From the NCBI RefSeq assembly GCF_900113125.1, contig NZ_FOOG01000026.1, positions 1 through 53,690 on the forward strand: a stretch of DNA of 53,690 bases, given 5' to 3'. The position numbers were made by a program, and so were the translations under genes. Shown here piece after piece: positions 14,309 to 23,404 of the stretch. The notes under the pieces are model-generated. The model was given only the letters and a program-made list of their open reading frames with translations, was not told the DNA's origin and searched no databases. Each line of letters begins with the position of its first letter. The stretch's first letter is position 1. This DNA comes from Halobacillus alkaliphilus. GTDB taxonomy: Bacteria > Bacillota > Bacilli > Bacillales > Halobacillaceae.

Positions 14309-16892
14309 ACCATTTGTGTGTTCTCCGGATCCATAAGAAGGAGAGGAGAGCGGATAATAGACATACAGCAAGCGTAGTTTTGAAGTAAGGTGGATAATAC
14401 GTAAAGGATACCTGGTTCTGCCCTTCCTCAAGTTCCACGCCAAGATAGGCATAGTTCGAACGTAAGACTTTCTTTGTTTCTCCGTTCACCTCCACATGCC
14501 AGCCTTTTTCATAAGGGACAGGAATCGTAAGGAATTGATCCTTCTGGTTGTTATTCAACTGAATATCTACTTGGTTTCCTTTCGCAGCGACGCTGGAAAC
14601 CTGATCGGATTTATCATAGGCTTTCTCAAGTGTTTCATAGGTTGCGTAGTGCAATTCCAGTTCGGCCAGTTGGTAATCGCCTTTAGGTACACGTATGGAA
14701 ATTTTTTCGTCAGCTGGAACACGGATCGTCACATCGTTCATTCCAGTTCGATAAAAGGATTCCCGCGATTTTCTGGATGTTCGGTAATCATTCACATACA
14801 AGGGAAACCACGGAGCGGATTTGACGTTATTTTTTATATAAAAGGATACATAAATATCTTCTGCATTTTTAGGGAGCGAGTTGAGCTGCAAATCTAAACC
14901 GCCTGTTTCTTCGGTTACCTGCAGCCGCTCATCCTGGTAAGTGCCTCCAACTGCTTTTACCTCGGCGTTATCCATCAGATCAGGGAGCGGATTAACGGGA
15001 GAAGTTTCGTAGTCCGGATTTTCTAAAATGATTCCTTCAAGCATAGCTTGTTCTCGTTTAATCATGGAAGCATCTGATAGGGAATCTACACTGTAAACCT
15101 TGCTTGTCGTACGTGCAAAGGGCAGCAGCTTTGTATTTCGATAGACTTGATAGTTACTGCTTTCTATATAAGGCTCAAATCCATAAGGCATATTTCTGTC
15201 AGAACCCTTTTTAGTCATAATGTATTTTCCACTTAAGGAGCTGTACAAATTGGCTCGGTCACCGAATCCGGAATAACGACTGATACTCTCTTGCTTCATA
15301 TCGACTTCCATATCCTCATAATACCAATAGAGAATGTGTTCATTTAATATACTCGAATAGACACTGGTTCCGCTAAAATCCTGAATTAACGGGATATTAT
15401 TACGGTCATCCATCCCTTTCCATTCGAATCGATAGAAGGAACTTGGATCCTTCTCCTGGACGCGATTCACCAGCTGTTGCTGTTCAGGAGAAGCATAGCC
15501 ATCACTAAGGATATAATCTTTAGTGGTTTCTTCTAGATTTCCTGCTTTATAAAGTTTGTCATGCTGATAAACGTTCATCATCCCCGCGTTCAGAAGCACA
15601 ATGATGACTCCTCCTGTTACCCAGGTTTTTTTATGCTGAATACTAAGCAACAGGAAAGCTGCTATAGAGATTCCTAATTGATACAGCATGTATTGATCAA
15701 ATACGCTTTCGATTTGATAATAAGGATCTTTCCAGGCAAAAAAGTAATAGCTTAGACCTGTCAGAAAGATCGCCACGAAAACTTCCCATCTCTTTACCTG
15801 ATTTATTACCTGCAGGCCCGCTGCGGCTAGCCCGCCGGCTGCAAAAAAGCCGAGATATTCAAAACGGTGTCGTGGGGCAGAGAAGCCGTTAAAGGCGCTT
15901 CCCATAAAAGGACTGAAGTGAAAAATAATAAATAATAGTGTCAGGACAGCAAACAACCGGAATAGTTTATTTTTATAAAAAGAAAAAAGAAATAGAAAAA
16001 GCACCACAATGGTCGACAGCAAAAATGTGCGGCTGTCGAGCAGCATGTTATCGCTGAAGTCAAAAAGTGGTCGTTCTTGATTGAACGCCGGTCTATAGTT
16101 ATGGAAGTAAGCGTATAAGGTAGGTACAAAAGAAACAGAAGCGAATCCCATTCCTAGTACTACTGAAATGACATAGAGCTTAAGCTGCTGAAGTTTCCCT
16201 GTTTCTTCTTTCTGCAGGGAAATAAGCCAGCGAACAAGAATATAAATGCCAGCGAAAATGAAGCTGATATAAGCAAAGTAGAAATTGTTAAACATAGTTA
16301 CGGCAATCGCGAAAATAAACCAGCCTGGCTTTTGTTCACGGATGATTTTTTCAATCCCTAGAATTAAAAGGGGGACGAATAAAAAGGCATCTGCAAAAAA
16401 TTCCCAGTAAGATACATGACGAAAGTAAATAACGGAAGCACCGTAAAGAGTAGCCCCAATAAAAGACGGAATCGTATGAAGCGACATATATCTGAAAACG
16501 TAGGTTGTAAGCAAAATGACAAGGGTCATGCGAATAATGCTGCTGAAGATAATAGCCTGAGCCCAGAATAACGAGTCGGGAGCACCGATCACGTGCAGCA
16601 ATTCTAATAGAAATACCACACCAACCGTCATAATGAAGAACAGATTCGTAGAGAAGTAATATCCCAGCTGCCCAAAAAATCCTCCTCCAAAACCGAAATC
16701 GAGCGAATAAAAGAAATTCCCGCTCGTATAGTTCTCGTATATAAATTGTTTGAAGGGAATCATTTGGTTCAGCCCGTCATTGGGCCCAGCCATAAATGTG
16801 CCTCCCATCCACTCTCTCAAAAAGAAAAGATGGGAGAAGGTGGCGACAAGGAGGCTTGCAAAAAGTAGTATCGTGATTTTTTGTTTATTCAT
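14307..16892 (-). CDS. yfhO: YfhO-family membrane glycosyltransferase
   Basis: A large polytopic membrane protein (861 aa, same length class as B. subtilis YfhO). The N-terminal two-thirds hold about a dozen hydrophobic segments with GT-C features (an early acidic loop GPNDGLNQ and YASGN-like aromatic stretches); a soluble extracytoplasmic region follows, and a final segment (about 835-855) ends RRTHKW. In Bacillus, Listeria and Staphylococcus, YfhO-type proteins transfer the sugar carried on undecaprenyl phosphate to lipoteichoic acid outside the cell. The two other parts of that system are encoded directly upstream, 12 bases away. The acceptor polymer here is inferred. Confidence 0.9.
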   Translation of the reverse strand: MNKQKITILLFASLLVATFSHLFFLREWMGGTFMAGPNDGLNQMIPFKQFIYENYTSGNFFYSLDFGFGGGFFGQLGYYFSTNLFFIMTVGVVFLLELLHVIGAPDSLFWAQAIIFSSIIRMTLVILLTTYVFRYMSLHTIPSFIGATLYGASVIYFRHVSYWEFFADAFLFVPLLILGIEKIIREQKPGWFIFAIAVTMFNNFYFAYISFIFAGIYILVRWLISLQKEETGKLQQLKLYVISVVLGMGFASVSFVPTLYAYFHNYRPAFNQERPLFDFSDNMLLDSRTFLLSTIVVLFLFLFSFYKNKLFRLFAVLTLLFIIFHFSPFMGSAFNGFSAPRHRFEYLGFFAAGGLAAAGLQVINQVKRWEVFVAIFLTGLSYYFFAWKDPYYQIESVFDQYMLYQLGISIAAFLLLSIQHKKTWVTGGVIIVLLNAGMMNVYQHDKLYKAGNLEETTKDYILSDGYASPEQQQLVNRVQEKDPSSFYRFEWKGMDDRNNIPLIQDFSGTSVYSSILNEHILYWYYEDMEVDMKQESISRYSGFGDRANLYSSLSGKYIMTKKGSDRNMPYGFEPYIESSNYQVYRNTKLLPFARTTSKVYSVDSLSDASMIKREQAMLEGIILENPDYETSPVNPLPDLMDNAEVKAVGGTYQDERLQVTEETGGLDLQLNSLPKNAEDIYVSFYIKNNVKSAPWFPLYVNDYRTSRKSRESFYRTGMNDVTIRVPADEKISIRVPKGDYQLAELELHYATYETLEKAYDKSDQVSSVAAKGNQVDIQLNNNQKDQFLTIPVPYEKGWHVEVNGETKKVLRSNYAYLGVELEEGQNQVSFTYYPPYFKTTLAVCLLSALLSFLWIRRTHKW

Positions 16893-16904
16893 AAGGGACC
16901 ACCA

Positions 16905-17291
16905 TTATTGTTTTAATATTTTACTTGTGACGATAAAGGTTACAGGTACGGTGAAAAACACAGCAATCAGCGGCGCAATATTACTGTTTAAACTGAGTAA
17001 ATCGACCAGCACAAAGACCAGAAGTGATGAAACTCCCACATTGACCACTTGAGTTAATGGAAACTGCAGGAACTTTTTGAGGGTAGGTTTTACTTTATAA
17101 GTGAAATAGGTATTAAGAAAGAAAGATATAACAAAGCTTATGAGAAAGCCGGTAATATGAGCAACCATATAATGAAAATTTAGTAAGTTGTGGAGGAATA
17201 AGAACACAATGTAGTAATTAAGAGTGTTCATTCCTCCAACGAGGATAAAACGTGTAAGTTCATTGTTGAGTGAATTGATCTTTAGTGTCAT
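16905..17291 (-). CDS. gtcA: GtrA/GtcA-family flippase protein
   Basis: A 128-aa protein with four membrane segments (about 13-32, 36-58, 75-92, 100-122), the size and layout of GtrA/GtcA proteins, beginning NNELTRFILVGGMNTLNYY, a typical family start. These proteins are thought to move undecaprenyl-phosphate sugars across the membrane. It overlaps the end of the CsbB-like gene by 32 bases and is followed by yfhO, completing a three-component glycosylation module. The name follows the B. subtilis/Listeria usage. Confidence 0.88.
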   Translation of the reverse strand: MTLKINSLNNELTRFILVGGMNTLNYYIVFLFLHNLLNFHYMVAHITGFLISFVISFFLNTYFTYKVKPTLKKFLQFPLTQVVNVGVSSLLVFVLVDLLSLNSNIAPLIAVFFTVPVTFIVTSKILKQ

Positions 17292-18216
17292 GAATATTCG
17301 TATCCTTTACAAGATAGTGTGGACGGCGTTTGACTTCATTATAGATGCGGCCTATATATTCTCCGACGACACCAAGACTTAGCAATTGAACGCCGCCAAG
17401 AAAAAGGATCGCTGAGATGGTGCTGAAATAACCAGGCACCGCAATACCTGTTCTGATAATTTCTATAAAAATAAAGCTGATGTATCCAAGTGATAGTAAT
17501 AAAGTGAGGAGACCTGCATAAAAGCAAACCCTCAGTGGTTTGGTATTAAAGGAAACAAGGCCGTCAATTGCATAGTTTAACAGTTTTGAAAACGACCACT
17601 TCGAATCCCCTTCCTGGCGGCTCACATTTTCATAGTTAATCACTTTTTCTTCGTATCCGACCCAGGAAAACAGCCCTTTAGAGAAACGGTTCCCTTCACT
17701 TAATTTTAGAATGTCGTTGACGACATCTCTGCTTAATAGACGAAAGTCACCAATACCATTTTCTAATGTTACGTCTACCAGCTGATTGATAATTTTGTAG
17801 AAGGTTGATGACAGGGCTTTGCGGAGAGGAGACTCTCCCGTGCGCGTGCGACGGGCAATTACCTGATCATATCCTTCTTCATATCCTTCAACCATGGCCG
17901 GTAGGAGAGAGCTCGGGTGCTGAAGGTCTGCATCCAAAATGATAACAGCTTCCCCCTTCGATTTTTCAAGCCCTGCCAGCATAGCTGCCTCTTTCCCGAA
18001 GTTACGAGTGAAGGATATATATTTTACTTGGTCATGAGCAGAAGCAAGCATCTGAATCGACTCTAACGTATGATCCTGGCTGCCATCATCAATAAAGATG
18101 AGTTCATAATTGTAGGAGAGCGGCTCCATTTGATTATGTATAGCCTCATAGATCATAGGAATATTTTTTTCTTCGTTAAAAGAAGGCAGAATTAACGATA
18201 TTAATGATTTATTCAT
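17260..18216 (-). CDS. csbB: CsbB-like family 2 glycosyltransferase
   Basis: A 318-aa membrane-bound GT2 enzyme. The cytoplasmic catalytic domain (1-225) has LPSFNEEKNI, the nucleotide-sugar site IDDGSQDHT (43-50) and the metal motif Asp95-Ala-Asp97 (LDADLQHP). Two C-terminal membrane helices span about 233-258 and 268-293. CsbB-type enzymes load a sugar (GlcNAc in B. subtilis) on undecaprenyl phosphate. The start follows GAGGTG. In B. subtilis csbB is a stress gene; here only a weak sigma-A-like promoter is seen. It is first in the csbB-gtcA-yfhO operon. Confidence 0.92.
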   Translation of the reverse strand: MNKSLISLILPSFNEEKNIPMIYEAIHNQMEPLSYNYELIFIDDGSQDHTLESIQMLASAHDQVKYISFTRNFGKEAAMLAGLEKSKGEAVIILDADLQHPSSLLPAMVEGYEEGYDQVIARRTRTGESPLRKALSSTFYKIINQLVDVTLENGIGDFRLLSRDVVNDILKLSEGNRFSKGLFSWVGYEEKVINYENVSRQEGDSKWSFSKLLNYAIDGLVSFNTKPLRVCFYAGLLTLLLSLGYISFIFIEIIRTGIAVPGYFSTISAILFLGGVQLLSLGVVGEYIGRIYNEVKRRPHYLVKDTNIHDTKDQFTQQ

Positions 18217-18252
18217 TCTTTCACCTCAAAATTACATGGTCAAGGACCCATG

Positions 18253-18282
18253 ATTATACTTCCTTTTCTTTTTTTCCTCTAA
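18253..18282 (-). promoter_or_regulatory. Possible promoter of csbB operon
   Basis: On the minus strand TTAGAG, 18 bases, TATAAT. The -10 is perfect, the -35 poor. No sigma-B or ECF consensus was seen. Confidence 0.4.
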
Positions 18283-18467
18283 CATCTTCCCTTAATTTTG
18301 ATTTTTTAAGCGTGTAGAAAGTGGAAAGGTACTTCCTTCCTGATTTTTATTATATAAATCTATTATTCTGATTAATGGGGAATAGGAAAATGTAAACCGT
18401 GAAACGTTACATGAGTTAATACGTAAGTGAATTATTAGTAATAGTGATGAAGGGGCGTGGGAAATAG

Positions 18468-19247
18468 ATGTTAAAAGTTCTTTCAATAAACTCGATGTGT
18501 TTAAATGATTCACGAAGAGTCAGAGTCTATACACCGGATGATTATGGTGAAATAGAAAAAAGCTATCCTGTTGTATATATGCATGACGGTCAAAACGTTT
18601 TTCGCGATCAATCAGCTATAGGTGGCATATCTCTGAACTTAGAACATTTTTTGGACAGAAATAAGAATGAAGTTATTGTGGTTGGAATAGATTCAAAGCC
18701 TGGAGAACAGAGAAAAGTCGAATACTGCCCATGGGAAAACGGGGATTATAGCCGTAACATGATGAAAGATGAAAGTCGAATCGGTGGAGGTGGAAAACAG
18801 TACATAGAATTTGTTGTTCAGGAATTAAAGCCGTATATTGACAAGAACTACCATACCCGGCCGGATCAATCAGCCATGGCTGGAATTTCACTTGGTGGCT
18901 TAATCTCTACTTATGCTATGTGTAAATATCCAAACCTCTTTAAAAGAGCGGCAGCAATATCATCTGCTTTTTTTCGTAATCAGGAGGAAATGGAACAACT
19001 TGCTCATAGAGCTGATTTATCTCCTGTGGAAAGGTTTTATGTTGATTGCGGAACTCTCGAAGCGGGGAGCGATGAGGAAACTATTAATCAGGGGTTCATA
19101 GAATCAAATCAGCGCATGTTCGATATAGTAAAGCCTAAGATCGAACCTTCTAAATTTAAGATTATTGAGGGCGGGGAGCATAACTACACACATTTCCGCC
19201 GCCGAGTTCCAGAATTTTTCCCTTTTTTAATAGAGGGATGGAAGTAG
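18468..19247 (+). CDS. Alpha/beta-hydrolase, putative esterase (Esterase_D family)
   Basis: A 259-aa protein of the esterase D/ferric-enterobactin esterase group of alpha/beta hydrolases. The strand-loop VVYMHDGQNVF, the nucleophile elbow Gly139-Ile-Ser141-Leu-Gly-Gly, an acidic residue around VDCGTLEAGSDEE and the catalytic His in IEGGEHNYTHFRR are visible. No signal peptide, so it acts in the cytoplasm. The substrate cannot be told from sequence. It stands alone, divergent from the csbB operon; a T-box-like segment with terminator follows. Confidence 0.85.
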   Translation: MLKVLSINSMCLNDSRRVRVYTPDDYGEIEKSYPVVYMHDGQNVFRDQSAIGGISLNLEHFLDRNKNEVIVVGIDSKPGEQRKVEYCPWENGDYSRNMMKDESRIGGGGKQYIEFVVQELKPYIDKNYHTRPDQSAMAGISLGGLISTYAMCKYPNLFKRAAAISSAFFRNQEEMEQLAHRADLSPVERFYVDCGTLEAGSDEETINQGFIESNQRMFDIVKPKIEPSKFKIIEGGEHNYTHFRRRVPEFFPFLIEGWK

Positions 19248-19299
19248 GACTGGTGAGATGACTCTTCTGTAGCGGCTGGGGCCGTACTGGGTAAGGTTA

Positions 19300-19385
19300 G
19301 CGTAAGGGCACATTAATGAACTGGGCGGTACCACGATAGTGATCCCACCCCCAGGAGTGTACTCTTGGAGGCGGGGTTTTTTATT
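19300..19385 (+). promoter_or_regulatory. Orphan T-box-like leader fragment with terminator
   Basis: The sequence TGGGCGGTACCACG (19322-19335) matches 11 of 14 positions of the T-box consensus AGGGTGGNACCGCG. It is preceded by ACATTAATGAAC and followed by a terminator-like hairpin (CCCACCCCCAGGAGT / ACTCTTGGAGGCGGG, T run). That is the order of the 3' part of a T-box riboswitch. Only about 75 bases separate it from the esterase stop, too few for a stem I with specifier loop, and no synthetase or amino-acid gene follows; a repeat element begins 33 bases later. It is probably a decayed leader that still works as a terminator for the esterase gene. Confidence 0.55.
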
Positions 19386-19417
19386 GGAGTGACTTTGTTA
19401 AACTTCAATGTTGATTT

Positions 19418-19750
19418 TAAGGTTAAGCTCCCGTTTGTTGAAGACTCAGTTTCGGGACATTTGTTGAGCGGAAGGTCCTTCAGGGGAGGATTTCGCTTTC
19501 CGACCCTACGTCGTGTAGGGCCATAGGAAAGTGTTCAAATGTGGAATCACCCCGAAAGACACGACCAGCATAAGCCGAGCATCAAAAGGATGGCGGTTTT
19601 CCAATCCGTTGATGAGCGGCTTATGTCTCGAGTGTCTGGGTGATGGAACAAGACGAGTTATTTCCCCAGCAGCTCTCTTCCACTTTGAGTAACGGACCCA
19701 ATTTACCTCGAAACTGAGTCTTACTGTAACCGGACCTATTGCGTAATAAG
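19418..19750. repeat. Long repeat element, copy 2
   Basis: Element of the same family as 11848. The left edge has AAGCTCCCGTTTGTTG then AAGACTCAGTTTCGGGACAT; the right edge has TTACCTCGAAACTGAGTCTT then ACTGTAACCGGACC and CCTATTGCGTAATAAG. The interior holds CGACCCTACGTCGTGTAGGG, and a central arm with AGCCGAGCATCAAAAGGATGG and a matching CGTTGATGAGCGGCTTATG part. The inner order is opposite to copy 3, so these two lie in opposite orientation. No coding potential was recognised. Confidence 0.8.
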
Positions 19751-19915
19751 CCTCTTATGAAAAATCAACAATAAACTTTTCCTGTATATAAATAATGATG
19801 GACAATTACTATAAACCTATTGGTTTTATAATTTAACTGAATGACTTGATAACGAAAACTTGAAACAAACGTTTGCCGGGCTCGCAGAAAATAAAGTACT
19901 AAGAAGGGATGTGAA

Positions 19916-20371
19916 ATGGTGAAAGACTACGTGAAAGATATGAGAAGTCTAATTGGAACCCGCCCCTTTATTATTGCAGGGTCTACAATCTTACTTCAAA
20001 ATCCAAATGGTAAAATTTTGTTCCAATTCAGGTCGGATACAAAGGAATGGGGTCTGCCTGGAGGAGCTATGGAGCCAGGTGAAAGTTTCCTTGAAACGGC
20101 AGAAAGAGAGCTATATGAAGAAACAGGACTTGTAGCCTTGAAATACCTGCATCTTGGAACTTTATCTGGAAAGGAACTTTATTTTCAGTATCCAAACGGA
20201 GATGAAGTCTACAATGTTATCGGTGTATTCCTTGCTTCTAACATTGATGGGACCTTAAAGATAAATGATGCCGAGAGTTTGAGATTATGCTATTTCTCTT
20301 ATGAGGATCTGCCTGAAAAATTAGATGAGCGAGCAAGGTACATCCTGGAAACATATCGAAGTTCTTTATAA
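19916..20371 (+). CDS. Nudix hydrolase
   Basis: A 151-aa Nudix protein. The Nudix box is complete: Gly50-x5-Glu56-x7-Arg64-Glu65-x2-Glu68-Glu69-x-Gly71-Leu72 (GGAMEPGESFLETAERELYE). These enzymes cleave nucleoside diphosphates linked to another group. The substrate is not evident; the N-terminus (DYVKDMRSLIGTRPFII) resembles Bacillus Nudix proteins annotated as ADP-ribose/MutT-like. The start follows AAGGGATG. Two more small enzymes follow closely on the same strand (gaps 21 and 33 bases), so they may share a transcript. Confidence 0.92.
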   Translation: MVKDYVKDMRSLIGTRPFIIAGSTILLQNPNGKILFQFRSDTKEWGLPGGAMEPGESFLETAERELYEETGLVALKYLHLGTLSGKELYFQYPNGDEVYNVIGVFLASNIDGTLKINDAESLRLCYFSYEDLPEKLDERARYILETYRSSL

Positions 20372-20392
20372 GGATAGGAAAGCAGGTGGGGA

Positions 20393-20935
20393 ATGTTGAA
20401 TTCTTGGAAAGAGAGCCGGATATATTTGCGTGAAATAGTAGAAGAGGACTGGCGGACTGTTCACTCTTATGCATCCATTCCATCTGTGAGCCAATACCAG
20501 CCCTGGGGACCAAATACAGAAGAACAATCCAAGGGATACGTGAATCAGATCATTAGAGAGGCTTTGCATCAATCACGGACGCGGTATGCATTTGGTGTGC
20601 TGGATAGAGAGAACCATCAGTTTTTAGGCGTAGGTGAGTTGAATATTAGAAGTAAAGTCAATAAACAGGGAGAACTCTCATATATTGTTCATCCTGATTT
20701 TTCAGGGAAGGGGCTGGCGACCGAGCTGGCCGGTATGCTAATTGAATATGGTTTTGATAAACACCACCTTCATCGAATTTATGCGACCGGTGATGTAAGA
20801 AACGTGGCATCCTACCGTGTTTTAGAAAAAAATGCTATGAAAAAAGAAGGCCGTCTGCATGAAGATTTACTGGTGGATAACCAGTGGCGTGATTCGTATC
20901 TATATGCCATCTTGGAGCAGGAATGGCATAGTTAG
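20393..20935 (+). CDS. GNAT acetyltransferase, RimJ/RimL-like
   Basis: A 180-aa GNAT-fold acetyltransferase with the RimJ/RimL layout: a first beta strand RIYLREIVEEDW, the acetyl-CoA region PDFSGKGLATELAGMLIEYGF, and the C-terminal HHLHRIYATGDVRNVASYRVLEKNAMKKEGR typical of the group. Substrate unknown. The ribosome site AGGTGGGG precedes the ATG, 21 bases after the Nudix gene. Confidence 0.88.
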   Translation: MLNSWKESRIYLREIVEEDWRTVHSYASIPSVSQYQPWGPNTEEQSKGYVNQIIREALHQSRTRYAFGVLDRENHQFLGVGELNIRSKVNKQGELSYIVHPDFSGKGLATELAGMLIEYGFDKHHLHRIYATGDVRNVASYRVLEKNAMKKEGRLHEDLLVDNQWRDSYLYAILEQEWHS

Positions 20936-20968
20936 AAAACTTTTCGGTTAGTGAACGGAGGGAAAGGA

Positions 20969-21490
20969 TTGAAACGGATTATGGTGATGGGAATTTCTGC
21001 AGGAGCAGGAAAATCTACCTTTGCACGGCAACTGGGAGACCAGTTAAGTATAGGTGTTTATCATCTCGATGCTTTCTACTGGAAACCAGGCTGGATCGAA
21101 GCAGGCTTGCCAGAATTCAAAAGCAAACAGGAGGAAGTGGTGGGAAGGGACTCCTGGATCATTGAAGGGAATTATAGTTCGACCTACGACCTGAGAGCTT
21201 CCCATGCAGATACAATTATTTATCTGGAACTGCCGCTTCTTCTTTGTCTCTACCGTGTAATGAAAAGGTGGTGGTTCCATCGCGGAAAAACGCGTGACGA
21301 CATTGGGGAAGGGTGTGAAGAGAAACTTGATCTTGAATTTATTAAGTTCATTGTTACCACCTATTATCCTCGAAAGAAGAAAATGAAAAAGAGGCTGAAG
21401 GCGTTTAAAAGCATGAGCCCTGAAAAAAAGATAATTGCTTTAAAAAGCAGGAAGGAAATCAGAGGTTTCTTTAAGCGCCTGGGTTCTTAA
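20969..21490 (+). CDS. P-loop kinase-like protein (FlaR/topology-modulation type)
   Basis: A protein of about 173 aa with an adenylate-kinase-like P-loop: Walker A GISAGAGKST (8-17) and the 'HLDAFYWKPGW' segment typical of proteins annotated as DNA topology modulation/FlaR-related. The helical end is rich in Lys/Arg. The TTG at 20969 is preferred because GGAGGG lies six bases upstream; an in-frame GTG at 20951 would add six residues. Real substrate unknown; the FlaR name is historical. It follows the GNAT gene. Confidence 0.85.
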   Translation: MKRIMVMGISAGAGKSTFARQLGDQLSIGVYHLDAFYWKPGWIEAGLPEFKSKQEEVVGRDSWIIEGNYSSTYDLRASHADTIIYLELPLLLCLYRVMKRWWFHRGKTRDDIGEGCEEKLDLEFIKFIVTTYYPRKKKMKKRLKAFKSMSPEKKIIALKSRKEIRGFFKRLGS

Positions 21491-21605
21491 GTTTAGTCCA
21501 GGACTTTCAAAGAGATGGTATGCAATGGGAATGATAGGGAAAAAATGAATAGAAATTGTCATAAATTCATCAGTTCTATCCTTAGAAGTTTGGAGCAGGA
21601 TGCAT

Positions 21606-21638
21606 TATAATGGAATTAATGTGTGAAATAATTCACAA
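21606..21638 (+). promoter_or_regulatory. cydDC promoter -10 and Rex-type operator
   Basis: TATAAT at 21606-21611 is followed by GTGTGAAATAATTCACAA (21621-21638), a perfect TGTGAA-N4-TTCACA palindrome. It fits the known Rex consensus TTGTGAANNNNTTCACAA apart from the first base. Rex senses NADH/NAD+ and represses cyd genes in Gram-positives. The site covers the expected transcription start. Confidence 0.8.
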
Positions 21639-21664
21639 ATAGCTTCAGTTAGGAGTTTATATAG

Positions 21665-23404
21665 ATGAAACATTTGAGCAAATTAGCCTTTGGTCAAAGA
21701 AAAGTGATTCTGGCTTTGTTCATCATTTCTCTTATCATTGGTGGAACGATCATAGGACAGGCTTACTTTTTTGTAGCCATTGTGGACCGTATATTTTTAG
21801 AGCAGCAATCGTTTCAGGAGATTGTCCCTCTGCTCGCTGGTCTATTACTTGTTCTGGCTGGACGGGCAGGATTTACGTGGCTCCATGGTCGTACCGGTGT
21901 GAAAATGGCAGCCCGCGCAAAGAGTCATTTCCGTCAGGCTATTATTAAAAAATTTTCAAGAAATCCTATTCAGGCTTCTTTGAAAGGGCAGTCGGGTCGT
22001 AAAGTTAGTGTTCTTATGGATTCAGTAGACGAAATAGATGGCTATTTTAGTAATTACGTACCTCAAATGATTCAGACGGCTGTCATCCCGCTTATGATTC
22101 TCATTGTTGTGTTTACGCAGCATATTTATTCCGGACTCATCATGCTGATTACCGCTCCGTTTATCCCTTTTTTTATGGCTATTGTCGGAGTGATGACGAA
22201 GAAAAAGTCAGAAGAACAAATGGAGAAACTTTCGGCTTTCTCCGGTAAGTTTCTAGATACTCTTCAAGGTTTAACTACGTTAAAGCTTTTCGGAAGAGCT
22301 CAGAAGCAGAAAGATGAAATAGAAAAGAGCAGCCTCGGTTTTCGTGATGCTACCATGGGCGTTTTGAAGGTGGCCTTCATTTCATCACTTATGCTTGAGT
22401 TTATATCCATGCTCAGTATTGGCTTGATTGCACTGGAGATTGCCATTCGTTTGGTTGTATATGAAAGCATTCCATTTTTCTCTGCTTTTTTCATTTTAGT
22501 ATTAGCCCCTGAATTTTACTTAACTCTTAAAGATTTCGGCAGTGCTTTTCATACAGGACGCGGAAGTTCGGGTGCTGCCAATCAGCTGGCAGAGGAACTG
22601 AGTGAAACGGAATCTTATGTAGAGTGGGGAGAAGAGAAACTATCTGCAGGGTCTAACCCGCCATTTTTAGAACTTGAGAATGTGCATTTCAGCTATGGAA
22701 AAGAAGAGGGGTTATTTGCACTTGAAAATATTCAGGCCACCATTCCCGCTTATTCACAAACCGCGATTGTCGGAAGAAGCGGCTCAGGTAAATCTACATT
22801 ACTCCATGTGGTAGCTGGGCTGATTCAGCCTTCAGAAGGGCAAGTGAAAGTAAATGGAGAAGTTCTTTCCTTTTACCAGGAGCACGAATGGTTTAAGGAA
22901 GTGAGTTATATTTCACAGCATCCTTATTTATTCTCGGGAACCATTGCTGAAAATATTGCGATTGGTGGTCGTGGTGATCATACGATGAACGACATTAAAG
23001 CTGCTGCTCAGAGAGCGGGGATTGCAGAATTGATTGAATCTTTGGAGCGGGGCTATGAAACTCCTGTAGGAGAGGCAGGCCGCGGACTTTCAGGTGGAGA
23101 AAAACAAAGGCTTGCGATAGCGAGAGCTTTTCTAAAACGTCCGTCTGTTATCCTTTTTGATGAGCCAACCACAGGACTGGATTTAAAGACAGAGCGTATC
23201 TTGCAGGAATCTATGAAGGAGCTCTCTAAAACGTCAACAGTTATTACAGTAGCGCATCGTCTTCATACGATCAAAAACGCCGACCAGATCCTGTTCTTAG
23301 ATCAAGGGAATCTGGCTGCTTTAGGACCTCATGAAGTATTAATGGAGAGGCATCCGGAATATAAGGAAATGGTACGTCTTCAGCAAGGAGGAACGCCAGC
23401 ATGA
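21665..23404 (+). CDS. cydD: Heterodimeric ABC exporter subunit CydD
   Basis: A 579-aa ABC half-transporter: six membrane helices in about 1-320, then a nucleotide-binding domain with Walker A GRSGSGKST, signature LSGGEKQRLAIARAF, Walker B VILFDEPT and the switch His in AHRLH. CydDC exports thiols (cysteine/glutathione) and is needed for assembly of cytochrome bd oxidase. The next gene, cydC, starts within the stop (ATGA overlap). No cydAB is present in this window. A Rex-type site stands before it. Confidence 0.93.
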   Translation: MKHLSKLAFGQRKVILALFIISLIIGGTIIGQAYFFVAIVDRIFLEQQSFQEIVPLLAGLLLVLAGRAGFTWLHGRTGVKMAARAKSHFRQAIIKKFSRNPIQASLKGQSGRKVSVLMDSVDEIDGYFSNYVPQMIQTAVIPLMILIVVFTQHIYSGLIMLITAPFIPFFMAIVGVMTKKKSEEQMEKLSAFSGKFLDTLQGLTTLKLFGRAQKQKDEIEKSSLGFRDATMGVLKVAFISSLMLEFISMLSIGLIALEIAIRLVVYESIPFFSAFFILVLAPEFYLTLKDFGSAFHTGRGSSGAANQLAEELSETESYVEWGEEKLSAGSNPPFLELENVHFSYGKEEGLFALENIQATIPAYSQTAIVGRSGSGKSTLLHVVAGLIQPSEGQVKVNGEVLSFYQEHEWFKEVSYISQHPYLFSGTIAENIAIGGRGDHTMNDIKAAAQRAGIAELIESLERGYETPVGEAGRGLSGGEKQRLAIARAFLKRPSVILFDEPTTGLDLKTERILQESMKELSKTSTVITVAHRLHTIKNADQILFLDQGNLAALGPHEVLMERHPEYKEMVRLQQGGTPA

